Positions 9,979 through 18,868 of a stretch of DNA of 64,000 bases are shown here, in pieces (position 1 is the first letter of the stretch; the number at the start of each line of letters is the position of its first letter). Both the position numbers and the translations under genes were made by a program. Location of the stretch: NCBI GenBank assembly GCA_026415435.1, contig JAOAHC010000040.1, forward strand, positions 201,456 through 265,455. Direction: 5' to 3'. The DNA comes from Clostridia bacterium. GTDB taxonomy: Bacteria; Bacillota; Clostridia; TANB77; CAG-465. The notes under the pieces were generated by a model. It saw nothing but the letters and a program-made list of their open reading frames with translations, ran no database searches and had not been told where the DNA came from.

Positions 9979-10326
9979 TTACCTCTCAAAAATATTTTTA
10001 TTTATCTCTTCTAATTTTTGTATAATTTTTTCATTTATACTTGCATCATAATTATTCATCTTTTTACTTTCTACACATATTTCTCGTATTTCATCTAACT
10101 TAAGATTTAGTGTTCTGATTTTAAGCTTTTCTTCTAAATCAACCAAAAAGTTCTTACATGACTTTATACTATCACTTACTGCTTGATAAGAAATAGATTT
10201 GTTTTCAGCAATTTCTCTTAAAGACAGGTCAGAAATGTAGTATAGTTCAAATATTTCTTTTTGCCTATCTGTAAGCATATTACCATATAAATCATACAAA
10301 GATATTAACTCTATATTTTTTTCCAT
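9979..10326 (-). CDS. ylxM: YlxM-type helix-turn-helix protein (SRP operon)
   Basis: A 115-residue protein with a sigma-4-like helix-turn-helix (RQKEIFELYYISDLSLREIA, then YQAVSDSI). YlxM proteins accompany ffh and are thought to modulate SRP. The ATG at 10326 follows GGTGATGAG; the longer in-frame version would start inside the hairpin at 10343-10380 and at the promoter itself, so it is rejected. It is first in the operon, 17 bases after that hairpin. Confidence 0.9.
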   Translation of the reverse strand: MEKNIELISLYDLYGNMLTDRQKEIFELYYISDLSLREIAENKSISYQAVSDSIKSCKNFLVDLEEKLKIRTLNLKLDEIREICVESKKMNNYDASINEKIIQKLEEINKNIFER

Positions 10327-10342
10327 CTCATCACCAATAAAA

Positions 10343-10380
10343 AATACATGTGTAAAGGTTAAAAACTTTACACATGTATT
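10343..10380 (-). terminator. Hairpin with T-run between the 10452 gene and ylxM
   Basis: Arms 10343-10357 and 10366-10380 are perfectly complementary over 15 bp and are followed on the minus strand by TTTTTTATT. It ends the gene upstream, but it also covers the expected start of the ylxM transcript, so it may act as an attenuator or a 5' stabiliser. Confidence 0.75.
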
Positions 10381-10406
10381 ATACACTAAATATTTGACAT
10401 TGTCAA
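10378..10406 (-). promoter_or_regulatory. Consensus sigma-A promoter of ylxM-ffh operon
   Basis: Read leftward: TTGACA (10406-10401), 17 bases, TATAAT (10383-10378). The -10 box overlaps the outer edge of the hairpin at 10343-10380. Confidence 0.9.
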
Positions 10407-10451
10407 CTTTTACTTTAAAAATATTATGAAACTTAGTAAATTGGTCTTATT

Positions 10452-11036
10452 TTAAACTAACCCAAGAATACTATTAACCACTCCTAACTCAAATACATTT
10501 CCTTGGAGATGGAATTTACTGGTCAACCTTGTATGTTTACCATATAGTTTCATGAGCAATTCCTTAAAGTTATCTTCAAACAATGCACCCTCATGCCAAT
10601 ATTCTTTGTACATATGACAATTCGGAAGATTATTGTATAAGAACATTGATAATATAGGTAATCCCTTTAAGATACGAATATCATCTGCTTTAACATGTTG
10701 CACATTTAACAATATTGCTATAGAATCATTTTTCATACCAATAAATTTTTCAATATCTCTTACTACGGTATTTCCAAAAACATTCATTTGGTCATCATCA
10801 AAATTTACATATTCATCGGGAATATTTATGCCTGAAAGAACAATTTTTGGAACGTCATTTTCATTATTCAATAAATTACTAATACCATCTGATACTGAAC
10901 TTCCTGTGCAAAAAACTTTAAGTTTAAGCTCACTTTCTGATATATTGAGATCGTATTTCATATATTGGTAAAAACAATTTAAAATTGGTAGTATCCGTTT
11001 AATATTAGGATCAATAATACAAATTTCTTTTTTCAT
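10452..11036 (-). CDS. Unknown 194-residue protein, possible receiver-like fold
   Basis: The ATG has a strong AGGAGGT site seven bases upstream. The start KEICIIDPN resembles the first strand of a response-regulator receiver, and KIVLSGINIP could be a later strand, but no clear phosphorylation triad or output domain is visible. No family recognised. Codon 14 is CGG followed by ATA; reading +1 here would stop after about 18 residues, so this CGG must normally be read in frame. It stands alone, ending before the terminator-promoter overlap of ylxM. Confidence 0.65.
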   Translation of the reverse strand: MKKEICIIDPNIKRILPILNCFYQYMKYDLNISESELKLKVFCTGSSVSDGISNLLNNENDVPKIVLSGINIPDEYVNFDDDQMNVFGNTVVRDIEKFIGMKNDSIAILLNVQHVKADDIRILKGLPILSMFLYNNLPNCHMYKEYWHEGALFEDNFKELLMKLYGKHTRLTSKFHLQGNVFELGVVNSILGLV

Positions 11037-11216
11037 AATATTTACCTCCTATAAAATATTTGTTGGATTAATCATTTATTTTTTATAATTATATCATGTA
11101 ATTACTTTAAAATCAACATCTAAGTATACATAAAATTGATTGCGAGAAATTTTCATACAAAAAACAGAAAATCTTTAATATTATTTACAGTATGACTTTA
11201 ATTTTCGCAGAATTTG

Positions 11217-11225
11217 TGATATAAT
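11217..11225 (+). promoter_or_regulatory. Extended -10 element for the 11274 gene
   Basis: TGATATAAT, an extended -10 (TGnTATAAT), lies about 50 bases upstream of the ATG. The -35 region is weak. Confidence 0.6.
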
Positions 11226-11273
11226 TATGTAAATATAACTGTTAACCATCTTTTTAAAAAACGAGGTGACTAT

Positions 11274-11681
11274 ATGAAAACTTTAAATGAAAAATTAACA
11301 ATTCCACCAGAGGCACTTTATAGAAACATATTGGCGTCAAAAGAACTAATCAAACACTGTACTCAAAAAGGATATTATGTTCAAATCCCATACAGTCAAG
11401 TCCAGTCTTTGCATAAGTTTATTCATCATAATTTAAAAAATGGTTTTGAATGTGAAACCACACTTCAAAATTTTGAAGATTTTGCTAAAGCTAATTCAGA
11501 ATATTTAAATCTAATCAAGTCAAATACAGAATGTACTGTAAGTTATAAAAAAGTTTTAGAAAATCTAGAGTCATGTTTTGATTGTAGTACTTATAACAAA
11601 GAAACTTTGGAGTTTGATCCCGAATTAAGATTTTTCATTCCATACATCATAGACTTCTATTTCAGAAAAAACTTGAAATAG
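11274..11681 (+). CDS. Unknown 135-residue soluble protein
   Basis: A plus-strand orphan with a GAGGTGA ribosome site before its ATG, an extended -10 promoter and a 20-bp terminator stem. The protein is mostly helical and polar, with four cysteines (HCTQ, FECET, TECTV, SCFDCS region) and no signal peptide or membrane segment. No family recognised. It diverges from the 10452 gene and converges on the 11782 gene. Codon use matches its neighbours. Confidence 0.7.
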   Translation: MKTLNEKLTIPPEALYRNILASKELIKHCTQKGYYVQIPYSQVQSLHKFIHHNLKNGFECETTLQNFEDFAKANSEYLNLIKSNTECTVSYKKVLENLESCFDCSTYNKETLEFDPELRFFIPYIIDFYFRKNLK

Positions 11682-11692
11682 TTATGAACTAT

Positions 11693-11735
11693 TAGAACTG
11701 TATTAAATATTAGTATAATATTTAATACAGTTCTA
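11693..11735 (+). terminator. Terminator of the 11274 gene
   Basis: A perfect 20-bp stem (11693-11712 with 11716-11735) around a three-base loop, followed by a T-rich tract near 11742. It lies between convergent genes and may serve both. Confidence 0.85.
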
Positions 11736-11781
11736 ACTTACTTTTTTATTTTATTTACTTTTAAATTCTTTAAAATATATT

Positions 11782-13446
11782 CTATTTTTTTATTTTTCCT
11801 ATTTTTTGTATATTTTTAAATACTCCCATATATCCTATATCTTCTATTCCAACAATATCTTTTTGATATACTACATTCGTGTTTTTAGCAATAATTCCTA
11901 TACATGCTACTTCTTCAGATAACACATTTTGCAAATCAATTAATGACTGATATATATCCGAACTATTGGCTTGAGATACTTTTTCAAAAGCTTGTTTTGT
12001 TGTATCATTAATATTAACATACTTATCTATATAGCTAATATTAGGATTTTCAGTTAAATATATTGTTGACAATACTATATCATAGTTATTTTCAATTATT
12101 CTCTTATTTATATCTTGCTCGTTTAATTTTAATATATTTATTCTTATACCATTTTTTTCTAACATTTGCTTAATATTTTCTGCAATAGCTACTTTTATAC
12201 TATCAGACTCATTAACTAAAAAATTCAGCTCTAGAACTCTATTTACGTTGTTAATTTGCTTTGAATACGAATTATTTGATTTTTTCCATCCATTAGATAG
12301 TAATATATTTTCCGCACCTATAGTATCATATTTATATTTTATACTTGAATAAATATATGGCAAATCAATCATTTCAGCAAATGGAGTATTCAAATTTTTA
12401 AGGATTTCTTCTCTATTTAAACTATATACAAGTGCCTGTCTTACTTCCTTTTTATTAAAAAATTCAGAATTCTTATTTCCAAGTAAAAAAATTGTCTCAC
12501 CATTTCTATATTTTTTTACGCTATATTCATGTTTTCCTATAAGTTGCATTGTATCATATGATGAAGTTAAAAATATATCTAAATTTCCATTTCTAAATTC
12601 ATCTACCATATTATCTAAATCGCTATAGTTTTTTAAAGTTAGGCTGTTAAAGTTAATATCTTTTTGATTATTATTCTTGACAAACTTAATATTATTAGAA
12701 TCACTATTATTTAACTCTAACTTATTAGAATTAGAAAAATCTGATGATGTATATATAGGGAAATTTAAAGTATATATAAAGTAAGGATTTTCAGATACAA
12801 GTTTAACATTTATTTTTTTGTTATCCTTAGCTGTAATTTCAGATATATTTTTTATATTATTATAATATATATTTTTATCTTTAGCTTTTTTTATTTCATT
12901 TACTGAATTTATAACATCCTGACTGGTCACATTTATTTTTGATTTAAGAACTATTTCATATTCTAAATTACTTATTTTATTTATACTTTCAGAAACTACA
13001 TACTCTATCTTGTAATTTGAATCAAAACTTATAAGTGACGGCTTTGAAAGTTTAAGTAACTCATTAGTTAAAATATTGATATTTTCATACATATTTATAT
13101 TTCCAATAGAATTCATTCCAACTTTTATATAATAATCTTTCATATATTTAACTGAATCAACTTCTTTCGGTGAAAATACTCTTATTATTGGATTATCTTC
13201 TAATTTAACAATATATTTTGATGAAAATCCTATTAATATAAGTATACCTATACAAGCTACTATTTTAAATATATTTAAACCAAAATTGCTCTTTTCTATA
13301 CTCTTTTTTGCTTTATTATACTTAACGTCTTTAGATCTTTGTCTTTTTACACTACAATCTTTACCCTGTTCTTTTTTTTGTCTATTTGTTCGCTCAGATC
13401 TACTGACAGTATTATATCTATACGCTCTTATTATTTTTTTGTCCAT
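11782..13446 (-). CDS. Membrane-anchored peptide-binding-protein-like (SBP family 5) protein
   Basis: A 554-residue protein with a basic cytoplasmic N-terminus of about 55 residues, one membrane helix (about 56-75), and an extracytoplasmic region resembling OppA/DppA solute-binding proteins. Recognisable are NREEIL after an EVRQAL segment and the C-terminal lobe around NYDIVL and YIDKYVN. It has no lipobox, unlike ordinary binding proteins, and no permease or ATPase genes lie nearby. It is more likely a sensor or orphan binding protein than part of a local transporter. The family call is from overall pattern and is moderate. Confidence 0.65.
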   Translation of the reverse strand: MDKKIIRAYRYNTVSRSERTNRQKKEQGKDCSVKRQRSKDVKYNKAKKSIEKSNFGLNIFKIVACIGILILIGFSSKYIVKLEDNPIIRVFSPKEVDSVKYMKDYYIKVGMNSIGNINMYENINILTNELLKLSKPSLISFDSNYKIEYVVSESINKISNLEYEIVLKSKINVTSQDVINSVNEIKKAKDKNIYYNNIKNISEITAKDNKKINVKLVSENPYFIYTLNFPIYTSSDFSNSNKLELNNSDSNNIKFVKNNNQKDINFNSLTLKNYSDLDNMVDEFRNGNLDIFLTSSYDTMQLIGKHEYSVKKYRNGETIFLLGNKNSEFFNKKEVRQALVYSLNREEILKNLNTPFAEMIDLPYIYSSIKYKYDTIGAENILLSNGWKKSNNSYSKQINNVNRVLELNFLVNESDSIKVAIAENIKQMLEKNGIRINILKLNEQDINKRIIENNYDIVLSTIYLTENPNISYIDKYVNINDTTKQAFEKVSQANSSDIYQSLIDLQNVLSEEVACIGIIAKNTNVVYQKDIVGIEDIGYMGVFKNIQKIGKIKK

Positions 13447-13520
13447 ACTACATCACCATATTTTATTTTCTGCCTACTTTGATATTTATATAACAAATTA
13501 TATCACAAAAATGAACAAAA

Positions 13521-13555
13521 AGATAGTTATTTAGTGTATTTCTAAATAACTATCT
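13521..13555 (-). terminator. Terminator after the 13598 gene
   Basis: Perfect 14-bp stem (13521-13534 with 13542-13555), followed on the minus strand by TTTTTGTT. Confidence 0.8.
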
Positions 13556-13597
13556 GGCATAAAACTCTCGATTAACTCAGTTTTGTAATACACTTTT

Positions 13598-13927
13598 TTA
13601 AGAACTAATCGTAATTCCTGCAAGGTTTCTAAAAAACATAATCTCCTTTTCATCGACACCTACGTAAATATATTCTGGTAGATTTTTGTGTAGTTCTTCA
13701 TTACTTATTCCATTTCCAATAGCACGACAAATTTTTTTCATATTTGAAATATCTCTTTCACAAACCTTTTCCCAAAACCAATATGCTTTTTTCCCTATAA
13801 TATTGTTTTTATGAAACATTTTAATTACGTCATGTTCACCAGCTTGCAGCAAAATATATACAGCTCCGAAAGCTCCCATGCAACCTTCAGAAATATCAGC
13901 CGCTTTTTCAACAATATCTTTGTTCAT
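13598..13927 (-). CDS. Unknown 109-residue protein
   Basis: The ATG at 13927 follows AGGAGGAG by eight bases and is preferred to an in-frame start 11 codons upstream. I do not recognise the family. The N-terminal half is hydrophobic and small-residue rich (GCMGAFGAVYILLQAG) and could be one amphipathic or buried helix; the rest is helical and polar. It has its own terminator and sits alone between spoVS and the 11782 gene. Confidence 0.65.
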   Translation of the reverse strand: MNKDIVEKAADISEGCMGAFGAVYILLQAGEHDVIKMFHKNNIIGKKAYWFWEKVCERDISNMKKICRAIGNGISNEELHKNLPEYIYVGVDEKEIMFFRNLAGITISS

Positions 13928-14078
13928 TTTTAAAACTCCTCCTAAATTATTTTTGGACAAAATAAACTTACTATATTATCATTATACCATTTTTTACACT
14001 ATTTTTCAAGTTTTATGTTAATCATTTTGCCTTAAAATCTAAATATTTATCTTGTAATTTGTTTTTACGTATAAAAAA

Positions 14079-14109
14079 TAAGATGTAAGTATATTCTACT
14101 TACATCTTA
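14079..14109 (-). terminator. Terminator of spoVS
   Basis: Perfect 13-bp stem (14079-14091 with 14097-14109) followed on the minus strand by TTTTTTATA. Confidence 0.85.
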
Positions 14110-14124
14110 CATATTTATAATATA

Positions 14125-14388
14125 TTATACTCTTGGTTCAACCAAAAACTTTATACCAGTTTTATCTTCGTTATCTATTGTAACCTCAGTAAATGCTGGT
14201 GAGCACACAAGTTCTATTCCTGTTGGTGCTACAAATCCTCTTGCAATAGCCACAGCTTTAACTGCTTGGTTTATTGCACCTGCACCGATTGCTTGCATTT
14301 CTGCTCTTCCGTTTTCCTTAATTAATCCAGCTATTGCACCTGCTACTGAATTTGGACTAGATTTTGCTGAAATTCTTAATATATCCAT
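14125..14388 (-). CDS. spoVS: Stage V sporulation protein S
   Basis: An 87-residue SpoVS with the characteristic LRISAKSSPNSVAGAIAG start and IGAGAINQAVKAVAIARG core. It is an Alba-like small protein that influences sporulation and septation in Bacillus. Length and sequence are fully typical. It is preceded by AGGAGGT and followed by its own terminator, so it is probably monocistronic. Confidence 0.97.
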   Translation of the reverse strand: MDILRISAKSSPNSVAGAIAGLIKENGRAEMQAIGAGAINQAVKAVAIARGFVAPTGIELVCSPAFTEVTIDNEDKTGIKFLVEPRV

Positions 14389-14518
14389 TATTATACCTCC
14401 TACAATTTATCTTTTGAATATGTACATTTACTAGTACATCAAGATTATATATAAATACGTATTAAAAATCAATACTATTTTTTATATTTCTTATATTTTG
14501 ACAATATATGTTAGTTAT

Positions 14519-16288
14519 TTATTTTTTTAGTGATTTTGCTACTTCATCATTTAATCTTTGAATTAGATCTTCAATTGATATTTGATTTATTTCTTCGCCA
14601 TTTCTAAGTCTTATTGATACTACACTATCTTCAACTTCTTTTTTTCCTATAACCAACATATATGGTATTTTTTCAAGTTGCGCTTGTCTTATTTTATACC
14701 CAATTTTATCATTTTCACCATTTAACTCAACTCTAAATCCAGCTTTTTTAAGTTTTTCTGTTACTTCCTTTGAGTACTCAAGATGTTCTTCTGTTATCGA
14801 CAAAACTTTTACCTGTACTGGAGATAACCAAAGCGGGAATGCACCTGCATAATGTTCTATAAGTATACCTATAAATCTTTCAATACTTCCTAAAATAACC
14901 CTATGTATCATAACTGGTCTATGTTTTTGACCATCTGGGCCAACATAAGTCAAATCAAATTTTTCAGGCATTTGAAAATCCAATTGAATAGTTCCACATT
15001 GCCATTCTCTACCTATAGAATCTTTTAATTTGAAGTCTAATTTCGGACCATAGAATGCTCCGTCGCCCTCATTTATTTCAAATTCTCTGTTTATCGAAAT
15101 TAAAGCTTCTTTTAAAGTTTCAGTAGCTATATTCCAATCTTCTTCACTTCCCATAGAATTTTCAGGTCTTGTAGACAATTCTATTCTATATTCAAAACCA
15201 AATATTTTATAGAATCTATCTATTAAACTTACCACATTTATAATTTCAGATTTTATCTGATCACGTGTCATAAATATATGCGCGTCATCTTGAGTAAAAC
15301 ATCTTACTCTCATAAGTCCATGTAGTGCACCTGATAGTTCATGTCTATGAACAAGACCAAGCTCCGCTACTCTTTCAGGAAAATCTTTATACGAATGTAG
15401 TTTTCTTCTATACGCAAGCATTCCACCCGGACAATTCATTGGCTTTATTGCATAATTACCTTCATCTATTTGAGTAAAATACATATTTTCTTTATAGTGG
15501 TCCCAGTGGCCTGAATTATGCCATAATTCCTCATTTAAAATTATTGGAGTCTTTATTTCTTCATATCCTGCTTCAACATGTTCTTTTCTCCAGAAATTTT
15601 CTAATGTATTTCTTAGAACCATTCCCTTTGGTAAGAAAAATGGAAATCCTGGACCTTCATCAGATATCATAAATAGATCTAGTTCTTTACCAAGTTTTCT
15701 ATGATCTCTTTTCTTTGCTTCTTCTAATACATTTAAATAATTAACAAGTTCATCTTTACTACCAAATGCTGTACCATATATTCTTTGTAGCATTTTATTT
15801 TTTTCGCTACCTCTCCAATATGCACCAGTAACATTAAACAACTTATATGCTTTAACACCTTTTGTATATAATAGATGTGGACCAGCACATAAATCAACAA
15901 ACTCACCTTGTTTATAAAAAGATATTTTTGCGTCTTCTGGAAGATCATTTATAAGTTCTACTTTATAATCTTCATTTTTTTCTGTCATTAATTTTATAGC
16001 TTCTTCTCTAGATAATGAAAATACTTCTATTTTAAGATTTTCATTTATTATCTTTTTCATTTCTTCTTCAAGTTTTATTAGATCTTCCTCTGCTAGTCTA
16101 TTATCTAAATCTATATCATAATAAAATCCATTTTCAATTGATGGTCCTATTGCAAGTTTTGCATTAGGATATAATCTTTTGATAGCTTGTGCTAAAATAT
16201 GAGAAGCTGTATGTCTTAAAACTGATATATTCTCTGGATATTCACCTTCAAGAATTTCTCCATTACTATTTATATATTTTATTACCAT
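14519..16288 (-). CDS. thrS: Threonyl-tRNA synthetase lacking a TGS domain
   Basis: A 589-residue ThrRS. It begins almost directly with the editing-associated SAD region (HTASHILAQA with the HxxxH motif), then has class II motif 2 (MRVRCFTQDDAHIF), motif 3 (VILGSIERF) and the anticodon-binding C-terminus. Common ThrRS is about 640 residues with an N-terminal TGS domain of about 60; here that domain is essentially absent. The ATG at 16288 follows AGGTGG by five bases, so no longer start is supported. It is the last gene of the ruvB-queH-16305 run, with a 16-base gap. I saw no T-box leader next to it. Confidence 0.95.
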   Translation of the reverse strand: MVIKYINSNGEILEGEYPENISVLRHTASHILAQAIKRLYPNAKLAIGPSIENGFYYDIDLDNRLAEEDLIKLEEEMKKIINENLKIEVFSLSREEAIKLMTEKNEDYKVELINDLPEDAKISFYKQGEFVDLCAGPHLLYTKGVKAYKLFNVTGAYWRGSEKNKMLQRIYGTAFGSKDELVNYLNVLEEAKKRDHRKLGKELDLFMISDEGPGFPFFLPKGMVLRNTLENFWRKEHVEAGYEEIKTPIILNEELWHNSGHWDHYKENMYFTQIDEGNYAIKPMNCPGGMLAYRRKLHSYKDFPERVAELGLVHRHELSGALHGLMRVRCFTQDDAHIFMTRDQIKSEIINVVSLIDRFYKIFGFEYRIELSTRPENSMGSEEDWNIATETLKEALISINREFEINEGDGAFYGPKLDFKLKDSIGREWQCGTIQLDFQMPEKFDLTYVGPDGQKHRPVMIHRVILGSIERFIGILIEHYAGAFPLWLSPVQVKVLSITEEHLEYSKEVTEKLKKAGFRVELNGENDKIGYKIRQAQLEKIPYMLVIGKKEVEDSVVSIRLRNGEEINQISIEDLIQRLNDEVAKSLKK

Positions 16289-16304
16289 ATTTGCCACCTT
16301 TCCT

Positions 16305-17177
16305 TTATATCTTTAAATTACTTGATAACACTTCATAAAAACCTTTTGTTCTATATTCTATAATATCATATTTAACATTAAATTCTGTAATTTCTTGAAT
16401 GATAGCTTCATTCATACCATCATTATTTAAATCAGCAACAAATTTCAATGAATATATTGGCCAATCAGAAGCATTTTTTGTATTTTTTACATAATTATAT
16501 TTTATTATTTGAATCTTTCCAGTATTGCTTATATAAAATATTATGCTATACACGCCAAATATATTTTTAGTTGAATTAGTTGCACTAATTATTTTTCCTT
16601 GTTCATTATTATTTAAACTTACGTCATATATCTCGTTTATTTTTACTGTACTATTAAACAAACTATATATTCCTAAAGCTTTTTTTACATCATTCTTATC
16701 TTTTTCGGTTACAGTTGATTTTCTTATAGGCTGTAACATAACAATATTACTTGTTTTACCTATAGCAAAATATTCGTCAGCTTTATTCAAACTAGTTGTA
16801 GAAGTATACATACTGTAATCACTATTTTGTTTCATTTCATTTAATTTGAAAGTCCCGGCTTTACCCGTTTTATTGTATACATCAACTTCTGTATTTTGTT
16901 TACCTGTACTATTAAAATAGTACTTTTCTGCACTTATCCATTTTTTTTCATATACAGCACCAACAATAATATTATTTACAACTATAGGAAGTGATTTTTT
17001 TGCTGTATCATTACTGACATTTTTTGCATTTTCATCTACTTTTTGAATTATTATACTTCCCTTTGAATTTATATATATTACTAATACTAAAGATAATATA
17101 AGTAATACTGAAAGAATAGTTATAATTACAGGTATTATTCTTTTTACCTTTAACTTTGTTTTTGAATATTTTTTCAT
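16305..17177 (-). CDS. Membrane-anchored protein with FG-GAP-like calcium motif
   Basis: A 290-residue protein if it begins at the ATG at 17177, which overlaps the TAA that ends queH in the shifted frame (TAATG). After a basic start it has one membrane helix (about residues 12-34), then an external domain. Near the C-terminus DLNNDGMNEA resembles a DxNxDGxxE calcium loop of FG-GAP/EF-like repeats. In zero frame it appears fused to queH, which I consider an artefact of the CGG at 17195. Role unknown. Confidence 0.65.
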   Translation of the reverse strand: MKKYSKTKLKVKRIIPVIITILSVLLILSLVLVIYINSKGSIIIQKVDENAKNVSNDTAKKSLPIVVNNIIVGAVYEKKWISAEKYYFNSTGKQNTEVDVYNKTGKAGTFKLNEMKQNSDYSMYTSTTSLNKADEYFAIGKTSNIVMLQPIRKSTVTEKDKNDVKKALGIYSLFNSTVKINEIYDVSLNNNEQGKIISATNSTKNIFGVYSIIFYISNTGKIQIIKYNYVKNTKNASDWPIYSLKFVADLNNDGMNEAIIQEITEFNVKYDIIEYRTKGFYEVLSSNLKI

Positions 17178-17756
17178 TAATATTCCCACTTTCCGCTCAT
17201 CCATTGAAAATATGCATCCACAATATTTTTGTCTATATAGTTCAAGTTGTCTTGCTAAATTTTGACCTTCTCTATAATTAGATCTATAATCCTTATACAT
17301 ATATTCAATATTATATTTTTTAGATAATTTTTCTAATACATTTTTTAATACTAGATGGTTTTGATATGGACTTATACTAAGTGTTGTTCCTACCATATCA
17401 TACCCGTTATTTTTTGCGTATTCAAACGCTTTTTCAAGTCTGGTTAAGTAGCAATATTCACACCTTATATTAAATTCTCCGCTACCCACCTTATTTACAA
17501 TATCAGTTACAAATGCATTTAAATCGTAGTCATCTGATACAATATAATTACATTCTACATCTTTACAGAAATTAATAAAAGTATTTTTTCTTCTTGTATA
17601 TTCAAACTGTGGATGAATATTTGGATTGCACCAAAATGCAGTTAAATCTATGGGTTCATTTACTCCGTCACTATTTAAAATACCATTTTCTGATATATCT
17701 TTTTGTATATACACAAAACAAGGTGCACAACATGTATGCATAAGTAATTTTTTCAC
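17177..17756 (-). CDS. queH: Epoxyqueuosine reductase QueH, probable +1 shift near its end
   Basis: QueH reduces epoxyqueuosine to queuosine in the tRNA anticodon. Cysteine motifs are intact: HTCCAPC near the start, a CEYC motif and a terminal CGC. The start is GTG, sharing its first base with the ruvB TAG stop (TAGTG). Zero frame runs through GAG CGG AAA into the next membrane protein, an implausible fusion. Skipping the C at 17195 gives GGA AAG TGG GAA TAT TAA: a 192-residue protein, normal for QueH, whose stop overlaps the next ATG (TAATG), matching the coupling at its own start. The family is secure; the shift is inferred. Confidence 0.85.
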
Positions 17757-18757
17757 TATTTCATCTCCAAACCTAAATGTTCATATCCAAGTTTAGTAAC
17801 TGTTCTACCTCTTGGAGTCCTACTTAAATAACCTATTTGCATTAAGTAAGGTTCGTATACATCTTCTATGGTATCCTTATCTTCGCCTATTGCAGCAGCT
17901 AACGTATCTAATCCAACTGGTCCACCTGCAAACTTCATTATTATAGTTGAAAGCATTATTCTATCTATTTGATCCAAACCTAGCTCATCTATTTCAAGTC
18001 TATCTAAAGATTTTTTAGCTATCTCATAATTAATAGAAATTAATCCTTCAACTTGAGCAAAATCTCTTACACGTTTTAAAAGTCTGTTCGCAATTCTTGG
18101 TGTACCTCTACATCTAGAACCAATTTCTAGGGCAGCATCACTTTCAATAGGTATATTTAAAATATTTGCGCTTCTCGTTATTATATCAGCAAGTTCATTT
18201 TGATTATATAATTCTAATCTATGTATTATACCGAATCTATCTCTAAGAGGAGATGACAATGCTCCTGCCTTTGTCGTGGCACCTACTAAAGTAAACTTAG
18301 GTAAATCTAATCTAATTGATCTAGCAGAAGGACCTTTTCCAATCATAATATCTAGACTAAAATCTTCTAATGCTGGATACAATATTTCTTCTACCGTTTT
18401 TCTTAGTCTATGTATTTCATCTATAAATAAGATATCGTTTTCTTTAAGGTTAGTTAATATTGCAGCTAAATCACCTGCTTTTTCTATAGCAGGACCTGAA
18501 GTCGTTTTAATACTACTTCCCATTTCACTTGCTATTATTGAAGCAAGTGTTGTTTTACCAAGACCAGGAGGTCCATAAAGTAAAACGTGATCTAGTTGTT
18601 CATTTCTTTCCTTTGCAGCACTTATATATATTTTTAAATTTTGTTTTACTTTTTCTTGCCCAATGTATTCAGAAAAGTTGTGTGGTCTTAAAGTTACATC
18701 AAGTTCAACATCTTCCTCTTCTTCATACTCAGAAACAATGACTCTATCTTCTATCAT
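17756..18757 (-). CDS. ruvB: Holliday junction helicase motor RuvB
   Basis: A 333-residue AAA+ motor that drives branch migration with RuvA. Walker A GPPGLGKT is at residues 62-69, Walker B is IDEIHRL, sensor motifs include [10 protein letters not shown] and LRDRFG, and the winged-helix end has RTPRGR. The ATG at 18757 follows AGGAGG, which rules out the longer in-frame start. ruvA is not adjacent. Its stop overlaps the queH start by one base. No LexA box was seen upstream. Confidence 0.97.
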   Translation of the reverse strand: MIEDRVIVSEYEEEEDVELDVTLRPHNFSEYIGQEKVKQNLKIYISAAKERNEQLDHVLLYGPPGLGKTTLASIIASEMGSSIKTTSGPAIEKAGDLAAILTNLKENDILFIDEIHRLRKTVEEILYPALEDFSLDIMIGKGPSARSIRLDLPKFTLVGATTKAGALSSPLRDRFGIIHRLELYNQNELADIITRSANILNIPIESDAALEIGSRCRGTPRIANRLLKRVRDFAQVEGLISINYEIAKKSLDRLEIDELGLDQIDRIMLSTIIMKFAGGPVGLDTLAAAIGEDKDTIEDVYEPYLMQIGYLSRTPRGRTVTKLGYEHLGLEMK

Positions 18758-18815
18758 GTATCCTCCTCGCATAAATAGCTTTTATATCAAGTATTATATC
18801 ATAAAAAAAAGTAAA

Positions 18816-18853
18816 ATGTAAAGTTTTTAACTTCAAATTAAAAAACTTTACAT
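18816..18853 (-). terminator. Terminator of rsmE
   Basis: A stem of about 15 bp (18816-18830 with 18838-18853, one bulge), followed on the minus strand by a T-rich tract. It separates rsmE from ruvB. Confidence 0.75.
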
Positions 18854-18868
18854 CTCTAGCAAACTTAT

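Noticed and set aside
16305-17756. A true QueH-membrane protein fusion
   Set aside because: The shifted frame gives a normal-length QueH and a TAATG overlap with a second gene start, which is simpler.
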